Source of the DNA: a virus
Length of the DNA stretch: 64,000 nt
Virus record (IMG/VR): IMGVR_UViG_3300015263_000597
Coordinates: 1 to 64,000 of that record
Strand: one strand, 5' to 3'
Position 1 is the first letter of the stretch; every line of letters begins with the position of its first letter. Below are positions 55,048 to 64,000 of this stretch, in pieces. The notes under the pieces are model-generated. The model saw only the letters and a list, made by a program, of their open reading frames with translations. It had not been told where the DNA came from and made no database searches. The translations under genes and the position numbers were made by a program.

Positions 55048-56274
55048 GTGGCTAACAACATCCAAACGTACTCGACTTTCAGCACAAGCGCATTTCGCTT
55101 TAACCCACAGGACTCGGTGGCTGCCGCGTCCATGATGGCTATGCATACCAGTAATGCATACCGTCTCACTGCGACAGAGGCGCTTGTTGGCACATGGCCA
55201 GCGGCACCAGCCAAGGGGTTGACTATCAATGTCACATACCCCGCCGAGCCTGAAGTCGGCGACTATGCAAATGGCTCGTTTGCTGCGTCTGACATCAACA
55301 CGCCGCAGGTTCCTCTTACTATCAACCACGAGCTTGGCGTGCATTACACGCTTACTGGCCGTGAGCAGGATTTTCAGCTGGAAGACTTCCAGAAATACGT
55401 GATTGATCCTGCGATCATTGCGTTGTCAAAGCAGGTCGAGTTGCAAGTCATGGCACAGGCTGGATCAGTGTACAACGCGTCAGTGGTCGGTGCTAACGCG
55501 TACTTGACTACACGTGCGCAGATTGAGCCGCACATGACCAACCTTGACAATAATGGCGCACTTTTCCCACGTTACAGTCTGTTGTCATACGCAGACTACA
55601 ACCGTGCGGCTATGGCTGCTGACTTCAGCCACGCTAACATCACTGGTGACAGCACGGGCAGTGTGTTCCAGACTGGCAAGCTGCTAAACGCCGGTGACTT
55701 CGAGATGTACAAGACGTTCGGCGTGAGCGGTAGCAAGGCGCCATTGTCGCCAAATCTAGTTACCACGAACAAGTTCACGGCTGGTGATTACGACAACACT
55801 ACCGTTCTTGTTAACGGCGCAGTCCTTGCTGGTGCTACCACGATGAACACTGACGGTGGCACGATTAACGGCACTCTGAAGGCGGGGGACCTGTTCACAG
55901 TCGCTGGCGTGGATGGAACGTTCTTGGTCACTGCGGACAACGTTGCTGACGGTGCCGGTGCCGCAACTGGCATCACGTTCACGCCAGCTGCGCCGACCGG
56001 CGGATTCCCTGATGACGCAGCAGTCACGTTCAGTGGCAATCACGCCAAGAGCCTGTTCTTCTCGCGTGGCTGCATTGTATCGCTGACCCTCCCACCGATG
56101 ATTCCTGAAGGTCAGTCCGGTGCACAAGTCCGCAACCCTGACGGGTTCTCGTTTACTTGGTTTGCGCACAATCGTGGCCAGAACGACGGTAAGCACGGAT
56201 ACAGCTTTGTAACCTACCTGGCTACCAAGTGCATCCGCCCAGAGTGGGGTTCTCTGCATCTGTCAGACGGGTAA
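55048..56274 (+). CDS. Major capsid protein (P22 coat-like)
   Basis: 408 residues, AGGAG before GTG 55048. VPLTINHELGVHYTLTGREQ and DFQKYVIDPAIIALSKQVE near 95-135 match the P22 gp5-type coat family, and a beta-rich insertion with ADGAGAATGI-like repeats near 280-310 fits its I-domain region. Codons are well biased, as expected for the most abundant virion protein. Confidence 0.85.
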   Translation: MANNIQTYSTFSTSAFRFNPQDSVAAASMMAMHTSNAYRLTATEALVGTWPAAPAKGLTINVTYPAEPEVGDYANGSFAASDINTPQVPLTINHELGVHYTLTGREQDFQLEDFQKYVIDPAIIALSKQVELQVMAQAGSVYNASVVGANAYLTTRAQIEPHMTNLDNNGALFPRYSLLSYADYNRAAMAADFSHANITGDSTGSVFQTGKLLNAGDFEMYKTFGVSGSKAPLSPNLVTTNKFTAGDYDNTTVLVNGAVLAGATTMNTDGGTINGTLKAGDLFTVAGVDGTFLVTADNVADGAGAATGITFTPAAPTGGFPDDAAVTFSGNHAKSLFFSRGCIVSLTLPPMIPEGQSGAQVRNPDGFSFTWFAHNRGQNDGKHGYSFVTYLATKCIRPEWGSLHLSDG

Positions 56275-56283
56275 TGCGCACCT

Positions 56284-56817
56284 ATGGCCCTTGAGATCGA
56301 AGACGGCACTGGGGTAACGGGTGCCAACGCGTATCAGGATGTGGCTGCCGCAGAGGCGCTGCTGGCGATCTATGGATATACCTCACTTGCGTCTATTACA
56401 GACACCGCAGTGAAGGAATCCATCCTGGTACGCGGTACCTTGAGTATCGACGCGTCACGGCACAGCGCGGCAACATACATACTCAAGGTAAACCGTACTC
56501 AAGGGCTGTTTTACCCGCAGTACAGCTGTGTAGATCACATCACGGTGTTAGGCATACCGAGTGACATCATACTTGCATCAGCGCTAAGAGCTGAACACAT
56601 TGCACTTACTGAGTTTGTGTCCGGACCATCTAAAACAGCAGCTGACATAGATCCGATGATAACTCAGATCAAAGTGGCCGAAGAGGTTGCGGTTAGTCGC
56701 AAAGCTGGCACATCAGACACCGTGCAGTCTAGAAGGCTGGATAACTTCGTACGTGCCGTGCTAGGCAGGTTAATACGTACAGAATCAGAAGGCGTTGCAG
56801 TAGCCGCATGGTGTTGA
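56284..56817 (+). CDS. DnaT-like head-tail connector protein
   Basis: 177 residues. The start (EDGTGVTGANAYQDVAAAEA) and helical pattern match the phage protein group annotated as DnaT-like ssDNA-binding, which in this gene order acts as head-completion adaptor. Position directly after the coat gene supports that. Confidence 0.7.
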   Translation: MALEIEDGTGVTGANAYQDVAAAEALLAIYGYTSLASITDTAVKESILVRGTLSIDASRHSAATYILKVNRTQGLFYPQYSCVDHITVLGIPSDIILASALRAEHIALTEFVSGPSKTAADIDPMITQIKVAEEVAVSRKAGTSDTVQSRRLDNFVRAVLGRLIRTESEGVAVAAWC

Positions 56818-56818
56818 T

Positions 56819-57418
56819 ATGTCATTGGTTGCGTATGTACAAAGTCAAGTGGCTGTAGGCAGTGCGCTACTGGCCGACTATACCCTTGTGCTCAAGTCGC
56901 CGCCTGGGCAGACGAATACGTTGCGCATGGAGGACGGAAGCGCACTGGCTGTTGTGTTGGCAGCGCCTGTGAGTGTGTCAGATGGTCAAATTACACTGGA
57001 AGGCGCGGGCAGTATTGGGCTAAGTGGTACACTACGCGCTGAGACATTGTTAACTATAGGCACTGATACAGTAGCAGTAGTAGGTGAGACATCTACGCGG
57101 TTCGGTAAACTTACTGCAAGCGTCACACCGGCTATAGGTAATGCGTACACAGCTGGTGAGTCAGTGTCGTTCTCACAGTCCGTAATATCGGACATACCAG
57201 CTAACACGATATCTACTGACAAGGCGCCGCAGAACGTATACACGTCCAAGCTGCCAGAGTTCGGCTTCGTTATAGCAAAGTCCGTATTGCCCATTCGCCC
57301 ACGCGACGGCTGGACAGTTACGGCAACCAACACTATAAGCAATGAAGTACTGAGCGGCACTATAGGTAATGTGACTGGCGGTGCCGCCAACGTATTCATA
57401 TGGGTAGGGAGCCCGTAG
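56819..57418 (+). CDS. Structural protein, unassigned
   Basis: 199 residues, nearly all beta strand with Ser/Thr/Gly repeats. In the head-tail joining cluster; probably a head-decoration, stopper or tail-joining protein. Confidence 0.5.
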   Translation: MSLVAYVQSQVAVGSALLADYTLVLKSPPGQTNTLRMEDGSALAVVLAAPVSVSDGQITLEGAGSIGLSGTLRAETLLTIGTDTVAVVGETSTRFGKLTASVTPAIGNAYTAGESVSFSQSVISDIPANTISTDKAPQNVYTSKLPEFGFVIAKSVLPIRPRDGWTVTATNTISNEVLSGTIGNVTGGAANVFIWVGSP

Positions 57419-57420
57419 CA

Positions 57421-57834
57421 ATGGATCCACTAGAGCAACTGCTTCGTAATCGACACAGTGCCCTTGCCCACGCCCAAGTAGAGCAGTTTCTAACCGGCGG
57501 TGTGCAAGCTGCGGTGAGTGTTGCTCCTGGTCCGGAGAAGACGTCCACGAGTACGGGCCGCACACGCGCATCCATACACCCGGCTGTAAATGAGCCAAAC
57601 GAATCAGACCCTGGTGTGCGCACAACTTACCCGATACCTGACCAAAAGGACGTTGATATAGAAGTAGCCAAATGGCGAGCGTACCAGTCGGCATATGTGT
57701 CCGTGTTCACTGAGTACTATAAGTACATACAGGACAGATACCCAGTGGGTCCTACTGCTGTGATAGGTAGCCGCGCAGCACTGCGCGCTGGTCACCAGCA
57801 AGCTACAAAGAAGGCACAGAATGTCAGAGCTTAG
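57421..57834 (+). CDS. Head-tail joining protein (HK97 gp10-type position)
   Basis: ATG 57421, just after the previous stop. 137 residues, helical ends with a flexible middle (about 35-60). Its place corresponds to the neck protein in siphophage modules; no clear sequence signature. Confidence 0.5.
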   Translation: MDPLEQLLRNRHSALAHAQVEQFLTGGVQAAVSVAPGPEKTSTSTGRTRASIHPAVNEPNESDPGVRTTYPIPDQKDVDIEVAKWRAYQSAYVSVFTEYYKYIQDRYPVGPTAVIGSRAALRAGHQQATKKAQNVRA

Positions 57835-58288
57835 CTGGGATATCGACGACTTGCGGGTTATACAAACTGCGTTACGTAATGCAGCTGCCATAGCTACGTT
57901 CCCTGACATAGACTTTCTAGATTGGGTGCTAGATAGTGACGGGTATGTGCCACCAACCGGTCAATCACCAACAGGCTTTCCGTACGTATGGGGCTCTGTA
58001 GGTTTCCTAGACGCACAGACGTACGCAAAGAACCAGTGTGGGGCGCCGTCCCGCAGTCCAGACACAGCGCTAGAGATCAACTCGCAAGGACCACTACAGC
58101 TTGACGCAAGACAAGCGATAATGACGGCAGTAGAGACAGGACTACATGCTTTACCTGCTGGCTACTGGCCTAACTTTCACTCGTACCACCCGCCGACAGG
58201 CCAGCCCGTGGCTAATCAAACTCATCCTGGTTATTACGCAATTCTGGCGCGTATACGCATACACGCCAGCCCTCAAACCGGACCGTAA
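57821..58288 (+). CDS. Probable tail-terminator or neck protein
   Basis: 155 residues, overlaps the previous gene by 14 bases. Size, and position immediately before the major tail gene, fit a tail terminator; the sequence itself is not diagnostic. Confidence 0.5.
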   Translation: MSELSWDIDDLRVIQTALRNAAAIATFPDIDFLDWVLDSDGYVPPTGQSPTGFPYVWGSVGFLDAQTYAKNQCGAPSRSPDTALEINSQGPLQLDARQAIMTAVETGLHALPAGYWPNFHSYHPPTGQPVANQTHPGYYAILARIRIHASPQTGP

Positions 58289-58300
58289 GGAGAAACGAAG

Positions 58301-59158
58301 ATGTCATCTTGTACACCAGACGCAGGAACGATTGCGAATATCGGCATACGGCTAGCCGATACTATACTTGGCAAAGCCGGCACAGGGTTGCCGGATATCC
58401 GGCCACAGAGTGCCACGCTTACACTGCCGCCCATCATGGAACAGACGCGAGTCAGTGGCCTAGGTGGCGAAGTCCAGCACAAACGCGGCGTTGCTGGCGG
58501 CACCTTTGTTTTCGACACCTACATCAACTACGGCAACCCTCAGGCTGGTATCGACGCGCTTAAGGCGTTTGAAAGCTCAATACTGCCAGTTATTTTCACG
58601 CTGGAGACAGCTACGCCGCTGCCGGGTACACCGAACACCAGCCCGGTAAATGCGTTCTGGGTTGCTATGCACGGGCTGCCTGAGGGCGGCACGTTGAACC
58701 AAGGGTACAACTTCCAGGTTAGCTCCATGGTCAACGGCTGCGTCGAGAAACTGTCGGCGCTTCCTGCCGCTGCTGGCGCTGTCACGCCTACTCCTACGTC
58801 ACTAGCCGTTAACCTGGACTGGCCAGCTGACACTGAGCTGCTTGTCGAAAACGTCGTGTCTAATCCCAACGATACGCCGTATCGAGTTGTCGGTTACAAA
58901 GTCGAATGGAAGCTAGCGGCAGATACCGACTACCAGGTAGCACCGGCCGACTTTGACATCAGCGGCGCTACTACTCCGCTCGTGCTTGACTGGAAGGACC
59001 TTGCTGGTACCCTTCACGTGCTGAATCCCGGCACCGGTACTATCAGCATCGACTTTGTCACGCTTGCCGACACCTACGACTTCCGCATCACGCCTATCGA
59101 TCACTGGTTGCTCGAAGGCACTCCGGCGGAAGCTCTCGGCGTTGTCGTTCCGGCCTAG
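58301..59158 (+). CDS. Major tail protein with C-terminal Ig/FN3-like domain
   Basis: 285 residues, TAAGGAGA before ATG. The N-terminal 160 residues form a beta-rich tube-type domain; after a Pro/Thr linker (AVTPTPTSL) comes a domain with FN3-like strands (YRVVGYKVEWKLAADTDYQV ... ADTYDFRITPID). Many siphophage tube proteins carry such surface domains. Confidence 0.75.
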   Translation: MSSCTPDAGTIANIGIRLADTILGKAGTGLPDIRPQSATLTLPPIMEQTRVSGLGGEVQHKRGVAGGTFVFDTYINYGNPQAGIDALKAFESSILPVIFTLETATPLPGTPNTSPVNAFWVAMHGLPEGGTLNQGYNFQVSSMVNGCVEKLSALPAAAGAVTPTPTSLAVNLDWPADTELLVENVVSNPNDTPYRVVGYKVEWKLAADTDYQVAPADFDISGATTPLVLDWKDLAGTLHVLNPGTGTISIDFVTLADTYDFRITPIDHWLLEGTPAEALGVVVPA

Positions 59159-59251
59159 TTAGCGTCATTCTGGACTAACAGACGGGATTTAAAGCGCAGT
59201 CTAGACGCCATAGCCCCGCGCACATCCCAGGGGCTTGGTACGTGGTGCACG

Positions 59252-60334
59252 ATGAAACGAAAGACTAAAAAGCATGCAAGTGTAGTGGCTTCCTATGAGA
59301 CTCTTACTAAGCCTGATCCGCTTGGCATCGGTGTTACCATTACTGCGATACGTAAAGGGCACAAGTCGTTGCGTAAAAGCACGCCACATTTTGCCAAAGT
59401 TGAAGCAGATCTAAAGCGTCAAGAAGCAGAATTGATAGAGGAAGCCAAAAAGCGCGAAGGCAACGAAGAGCTTCTAGCAGCAAAGGAAGCGCAATGGAAA
59501 GCCGACCAGGAGGGTGAGCAAGTCAGCAACCCGTTACGTCGGTTCGGTAATGCGCGTAAGCAGACCAAGGTAGAGCGAGACCACAATACGCTGTACACCG
59601 TGGATTCCCGGTACTGCGAGGACTACGATAACTTGCAGATACAGTTCCTTGAGAAGATGCAAAAAGCTGACCAGCTGGACGCTTGCATGCGGGTACGCTC
59701 ATGGAGCGGTGAAGCTATCACAGACGAGGAACAGTGCACGGGTAAAGAGACGCTAGAGCAGAAGCGTGAGGTGCTATTTGGCGACTGGGAGGACGGTGAC
59801 ATGTCAGTACCGCCGTACCTTGATGCTGAGTTAATGCCGCTGGAAGAAGGTGGCGCAGAGCATGAGGCGTTGAAAGTCGCAGAAGGTGTCAGGGATACGG
59901 CACTAGATGGCGTTGAACAGGATAAACAGGTACTCACACAACGGCTAGCAATAGAACACGAGAAGTCTGCGGAGATAGGCACAGATCCTAACTCCTGTGT
60001 GGCCGTTGCGTGCCGTGTGCTCGGCGGTGATCCTACCGTCGTACCATTTGGTAAATTCCGTAAGCAGTGTCTAAGCGGTGTGCCACCAGCGGCAACTGCG
60101 TACGTCGTTGACGTCGCTAGCGAGGTTTACAGTGCGTACGAAGCTTTCAAGGAACAGACGTCCGCAGCAGAAGACGCGTTCTCTGCGTCACTTGAACAAC
60201 TTGGCATCCACTCTACCGGTAAGTACGCTGGCATGCAATACAAAGTAGCATTCGCGCTCTGGCTATATGACCTCTCCATAGAGGCCGAAGAGGAGTTCCA
60301 AAAAAAAAGCGCATGGCGTACGAAGACGCCATAG
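59252..60334 (+). CDS. Tail assembly chaperone (upstream, gpG-like part)
   Basis: 360 residues, GTGGTGC region before ATG. Highly charged and helical with Lys/Glu-rich segments, longer than typical gpG proteins. It ends just past A9 at 60300-60308, where a -1 shift enters the next frame, the classical arrangement of tail chaperones directly before the tape measure gene. Confidence 0.7.
   Translation: MKRKTKKHASVVASYETLTKPDPLGIGVTITAIRKGHKSLRKSTPHFAKVEADLKRQEAELIEEAKKREGNEELLAAKEAQWKADQEGEQVSNPLRRFGNARKQTKVERDHNTLYTVDSRYCEDYDNLQIQFLEKMQKADQLDACMRVRSWSGEAITDEEQCTGKETLEQKREVLFGDWEDGDMSVPPYLDAELMPLEEGGAEHEALKVAEGVRDTALDGVEQDKQVLTQRLAIEHEKSAEIGTDPNSCVAVACRVLGGDPTVVPFGKFRKQCLSGVPPAATAYVVDVASEVYSAYEAFKEQTSAAEDAFSASLEQLGIHSTGKYAGMQYKVAFALWLYDLSIEAEEEFQKKSAWRTKTP
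60299..60311 (+). promoter_or_regulatory. Programmed -1 ribosomal frameshift site
   Basis: Zero-frame codons CAA-AAA-AAA-AGC contain the slippery heptamer A-AAA-AAA. A -1 shift leads into the frame of the 60313 ORF, giving a fusion of about 520 residues. Confidence 0.75.
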
Positions 60335-60816
60335 AGCTACAATACTTTGTGACCTACGCGCATATGTCTGGTCATGGGAGCATGCTGAAGCAGTTCCAGT
60401 ATGAACAGGATAACGGAATTGTTTTTTGTACCTCAGCACAGTGCAGTAGAGAGAATACGAGGGGGCACTGTGTGCACTGCGGACACGTGACGGACTTTCG
60501 TAAGCCGCGTGTAGGAAACGGACCGCAGGTGCTGCCAGCTTTTTTCACCCACGAGGGCGGAGAGCTAGCAGTGCCGTGGTCCACAGCGCTAAGCATAGTC
60601 GGCTCCTTGGACGTTACTGACGGTGGTGGCAAAGCGTACTGTTTGCGCGAACGCAAAGAAGCACGGCGGCTACTAAAGAGCAGCAAGATGCACAAGGGTG
60701 CTAGGTCGGTTACGCGTTCAATAATTGAGGGTCTCTTGGTAGGAAATATCAAAGGTGCTAAGGATGGCACCAAGTACGCGATGGACAACCCCCGTAAACC
60801 GATTAACGCAAAGTAG
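60313..60816 (+). CDS. Tail assembly chaperone extension (gpT-like part)
   Basis: The frame continues from the shift site to 60816, 167 residues counted from its first ATG. It is probably made mainly as an extension of the upstream chaperone. A zinc-type CSRENTRGHCVHCGH is seen at about 44-58. No ribosome-binding site of its own is convincing. Confidence 0.65.
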   Translation: MAYEDAIELQYFVTYAHMSGHGSMLKQFQYEQDNGIVFCTSAQCSRENTRGHCVHCGHVTDFRKPRVGNGPQVLPAFFTHEGGELAVPWSTALSIVGSLDVTDGGGKAYCLRERKEARRLLKSSKMHKGARSVTRSIIEGLLVGNIKGAKDGTKYAMDNPRKPINAK

Positions 60817-60822
60817 ACGCAC

Positions 60823-63800
60823 GTGGCTGATATCATCACTACATCGGCGCTAAAGTTTGAGGGGTTCACGGAAGCTGAGCGCCAGATAAAGCAGCTTATT
60901 GCGTTAAAGAAGGATTTTGAGAAACCGTCGACTAGTAGGTTGCGGGTAAGCGGCGGGAGAGGCGGCTTAAGCCCATCTGGCACTCCAGATGTGCCAGATA
61001 CTAGAAAGCTTTCTCTATTTGGTAGAGTACTGAAGGATCTGTCTGGTAACACACTACAGAGATTCTCGGCGCGTGCTGGAGTTAGTGTTAGCGCGCTGGA
61101 AGGTATATCCTCTGCTGCTGGCGTCTCGGCGGGCGCATTAACTTCTGTTGCAGCTGTTGTAGGCCCGCTAGTACTGGTGCTTAGCGGCCTAGCAGCTGCT
61201 GTTACTGCAACGGCCGCTGCTTACACATTCGCGGCATCTAAAGCCATAGAGTACCAAGTAGCTACTCAAAGTGTAGCAAAGACTACAGACCTTGTCGGCA
61301 ATGCGTTCGAGTCCACGCGACAGAAGCTCATCGACATGTCTACAGATCCGCAGTTAGGTAGAACTGCGGCAGAGTTAGCAGGGATTACAGAAGTCGCTGG
61401 CACGCTGGGTATACGGGGCGTTGACAATCTAACGATATTTACTGAGGCGATTGCCCGTCTTAATGCTACATCCGATGTAACGGGTAAAGAAGGCACCCAG
61501 CAGTTTGGTAAGTTTCTGGCTATTACTCAGCGGGCGCCCGCTGAAGCTCTGTCACTTTCATCGGCTATTACGGTCCTTGCCGCCAAGTACGCAACTACAG
61601 AATCAGCCATTCTGCGCACTTCCCAAGAAGTAGCTAAAGGCGGTATCTCTTTTAACCTTGCTGCGGAAGACGCGCTAGCACTGGCGGCGACCTATGATGA
61701 GTATGGCATCCAGTCGGAACTTGCAAGGTCGGCAACACTGCGCCTTGGCCAGACTATACAAAGTGCAGTTATTGCCGGTGGCAAAGATCTAGAAAAGCTT
61801 GCGAGTATTGCGGGCGTGTCGGCTGGAGAGATGTCCGATACGTTTCGCAGAGACGCCGGTGACGCCCTCCTGCTGTTGTTAAAGGGTTTCGACAGACTTG
61901 GTAAGCAGGGCCAAGACGTATCTGCGGTGCTTGATGACCTTGGTTTGAGTGGCGTTCGCCTAGGCGCTGTTATACCTACACTAGCCTCACACACAGACCG
62001 CCTTGCTGATGCAATGGCACTTGCTGCTAATGAGAGCAATAACCCGTCGCGGATATTTGCCGAGTCTGCCAACATGGCAGATACTACACAGCGTAGATTC
62101 GAGACACTACGTAACGAAGTAGTTGCATTAGCTATTCGCGTTGGTGATGATTTACTGCCTGCGCTAGATAGCATGATTCTTACTTCGTCACAGATACTGT
62201 CTGTGATTGAGTCTATGAAGGGCGTGTTCGGTGCGCTTGGCGACACAATACTGACGGCTCTAGCTCAGAAGTTTGCGATTGTCGCCAACGAGATACAACT
62301 AGTCGCTGACGTATTTCAGCACGGATTATTCGACGCGCTCGCTGGTGCTGGTGACCTGGACCGCACAGCCCAGCAATTCTCGTCCTTTGCTAACGAATTA
62401 GCAAAAATAGACGAAGCTGCAAAGAGCGGCAATCTAGAGAAGATGATGGAGGTCAATGCCGGTCTCCAGTCAACTATAGGTGAAGCGGCTGCCAGCGCCA
62501 AACGGTATAAGTTTCGTCTGGACGAGCTGTTAAAAGCGACAAACAACGGTGCAGATGCGACGAAGGTACAAAAGGCGCAGATAGACGGACTGCGTAGAGC
62601 TTACCAGTCTGCTAATGCAGACGCTACTAAGTACGAGCGCGCTAGCCTTGGATTACGTGAGGAGATAGCGCGGCTAACAAACGCAAAAAAAGACGAAGAG
62701 TACCAGGCTTCTATTACTGCTGCGCAGGCAGAGAAAGAACGGCAGGCCCGGGAGGAAGCGCGCAAAGAAGCTGAAAAGTACAACAAAGAGCTTGAGAAAC
62801 TAGGTAAGTCTATAACGGATAGTTTGCGCACGCCAGCTGAGAAGGCCGCTGATGAGATAGCCAAACTAGACGAGCTGCTTGCTGCCGGACTCATTACCCT
62901 AGATACTTGGCAACGCGGCGTAGACAGGGCAAAAGAGCCACTAAACAAGCTTACCAAAGAAGTCGAAGCGTACAATAAGGCCATAGCAGACATAGCCCAA
63001 GTGCACCAAGTTACAGAGGTTATACAGACCTTTGGTGTGGATACTGCTACGGCTACAGAGGCCGTAAAGCTCTCCACGGACGCGAACATCGCGCTGGCTG
63101 ACGCGCTTGATATCGTCAACCGGAAACGACTAGAGCTAGAAGCACAGGAGTTTGCGGCTTCTGGCGGGTTCCTTGGTATACCGTCGGACCAGGAAATAGA
63201 GCGCATGTCCAAAGGCATGGATCTTTGGGACATTGGCACCACTCGTATACAGGCGTATAGAAAAGAAGTAGATAAGCTTAACGAGCAGCTAGACAACGAG
63301 GAAATAACTCAACAGCAGTACGACAATGCGATGGCATCGCTAGATGGCCAAATGGAAGGCTGGGAGAAGCTAGGCGCACGTATTGCAGAGATCGCGGAAA
63401 ACACAGGGGGCGTGTGGGGCCGAGTACTCAAAGGAATATCTGAGAATCTGGATAAAGTAGGTGGTGCACTCGGCGACCTGTCTAGCATTGCATCGCAGCG
63501 CGGCGACATGGGCAACGCCCAGTGGATAGGCGCAGCACAGCAAGCTGTACAAGGCAACTGGGGGGGAGCTATAGCGGGTGCTGTGCAAGCTACTGGACTA
63601 GGCCAACAGTCAGTTTCGCAGTTCGGCGGCCTAACTAGTGGCAACTTCATGGCAGAGGGTGCCGCACTAGGCGCGAAGTACGGCGGTGCGATGGGTGCAG
63701 TGCTTGGCGCAGCTATTGGCGCGTTCGCCAAAAAAGGCGCAGACGACTTGCATTCTCACACTGTAGAGATGCAGGGCAAAGCGGATCTCATAGTCACACA

Positions 63801-64000
63801 AGCCGAAGGCGGGTTAGCGGACATAGCTGGTGAGATAGAAACAGCTGTTGAGGGCTATTTAAACGGCTTGCAAGACGCGCTGTTCGCAGATCTTGACCTT
63901 ACTGGCGTAGAGGTACACATACGCGAAGACCGTGTCAGGGTTATATCGAATGGCGTAGAGAAGGTATTCCATAGCCTGGACGAGGCGTTTGATTTCATTG
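60823..64000 (+). CDS. Tail tape measure protein (partial)
   Basis: GTG 60823; the frame is open to the window edge, more than 1059 residues. Near residues 90-140 a hydrophobic Ala-rich region (VAAVVGPLVLVLSGLAAAVT), then the TP901-type pattern of helical domains with ELAGITEVAGTLGI and GDDLLPALDSM, and long charged coiled coils from about 620. It sets tail length and later helps DNA entry. Another hydrophobic, Gly-rich stretch lies near residues 940-970. Confidence 0.9.
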   Translation, partial: MADIITTSALKFEGFTEAERQIKQLIALKKDFEKPSTSRLRVSGGRGGLSPSGTPDVPDTRKLSLFGRVLKDLSGNTLQRFSARAGVSVSALEGISSAAGVSAGALTSVAAVVGPLVLVLSGLAAAVTATAAAYTFAASKAIEYQVATQSVAKTTDLVGNAFESTRQKLIDMSTDPQLGRTAAELAGITEVAGTLGIRGVDNLTIFTEAIARLNATSDVTGKEGTQQFGKFLAITQRAPAEALSLSSAITVLAAKYATTESAILRTSQEVAKGGISFNLAAEDALALAATYDEYGIQSELARSATLRLGQTIQSAVIAGGKDLEKLASIAGVSAGEMSDTFRRDAGDALLLLLKGFDRLGKQGQDVSAVLDDLGLSGVRLGAVIPTLASHTDRLADAMALAANESNNPSRIFAESANMADTTQRRFETLRNEVVALAIRVGDDLLPALDSMILTSSQILSVIESMKGVFGALGDTILTALAQKFAIVANEIQLVADVFQHGLFDALAGAGDLDRTAQQFSSFANELAKIDEAAKSGNLEKMMEVNAGLQSTIGEAAASAKRYKFRLDELLKATNNGADATKVQKAQIDGLRRAYQSANADATKYERASLGLREEIARLTNAKKDEEYQASITAAQAEKERQAREEARKEAEKYNKELEKLGKSITDSLRTPAEKAADEIAKLDELLAAGLITLDTWQRGVDRAKEPLNKLTKEVEAYNKAIADIAQVHQVTEVIQTFGVDTATATEAVKLSTDANIALADALDIVNRKRLELEAQEFAASGGFLGIPSDQEIERMSKGMDLWDIGTTRIQAYRKEVDKLNEQLDNEEITQQQYDNAMASLDGQMEGWEKLGARIAEIAENTGGVWGRVLKGISENLDKVGGALGDLSSIASQRGDMGNAQWIGAAQQAVQGNWGGAIAGAVQATGLGQQSVSQFGGLTSGNFMAEGAALGAKYGGAMGAVLGAAIGAFAKKGADDLHSHTVEMQGKADLIVTQAEGGLADIAGEIETAVEGYLNGLQDALFADLDLTGVEVHIREDRVRVISNGVEKVFHSLDEAFDFI

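Overview
The window is part of the genome of a tailed double-stranded DNA phage (Caudoviricetes), most likely a siphovirus. It carries a large terminase, a DUF4055-like portal, a scaffold, a P22-type coat protein, head-tail connector proteins, a major tail protein, a frameshifted tail assembly chaperone pair and the start of a long tape measure gene. The host is not identifiable from sequence, but the sigma70-type promoters (TTGACA-N17-TAnnnT) and five sigma54-type (-24/-12) promoters point to a Gram-negative bacterium. There is no integrase and no rRNA; one conventional tRNA (anticodon CAT) is present.

Layout. 1-13.7 kb (+): replication and recombination, with an XRE-type regulator, a uracil-DNA-glycosylase/DNA polymerase A fusion, a macro-domain protein, an XPD/DinG-like helicase, a RecB-like nuclease, an AAA_24/Sak4-like ATPase and an ERCC4-type nuclease. 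14.1-18.5 kb (+): a control region, small zinc-ribbon proteins, the tRNA, a MazG-like pyrophosphohydrolase, a terminator and a secreted protein. 18.5-28.4 kb: an accessory region of modular operons, minus strand up to 24.5 kb and plus strand beyond. Five of its operons start 40-50 nt downstream of a -24/-12 promoter preceded at about 80-97 bp by a three-site array of TCCAA-N4-TTGGA-like palindromes. It also holds a 51-base C tract and a two-hairpin 3' element present twice. 28.6-31.3 kb (+): small genes, a class 3 lipase and a DUF5675 protein. 31.4-39.0 kb (-): a long operon of mostly unknown small proteins with an HNH endonuclease and a CDA-fold deaminase, ending in a bacterial-looking secreted moron gene. 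39.0-39.9 kb: divergent control region and a structured ncRNA with its own promoter and terminator. 40-47.7 kb (+): an XRE regulator, a DUF4942 adenine methyltransferase and many small genes. 47.7-64 kb (+): packaging, head and tail genes.

The most unusual object lies at 53266-53446, between the portal operon and the scaffold. It is a self-contained promoter-RNA-terminator unit whose RNA can fold as two tRNA elbows (each with D arm, T arm and a 5-bp acceptor stem) joined back to back through one shared anticodon stem. A second structured RNA unit follows directly at 53451-53635. Together with the ncRNA at 39.6 kb these make three dedicated small-RNA genes.

At least ten sigma70-type promoters, all with exactly 17-bp spacers, divide the genome into transcription units. 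The sigma54-type cassettes appear to form a separately controlled regulon, but no enhancer-binding protein is encoded in the window. All functional calls are from reading the sequence; no database search was run.
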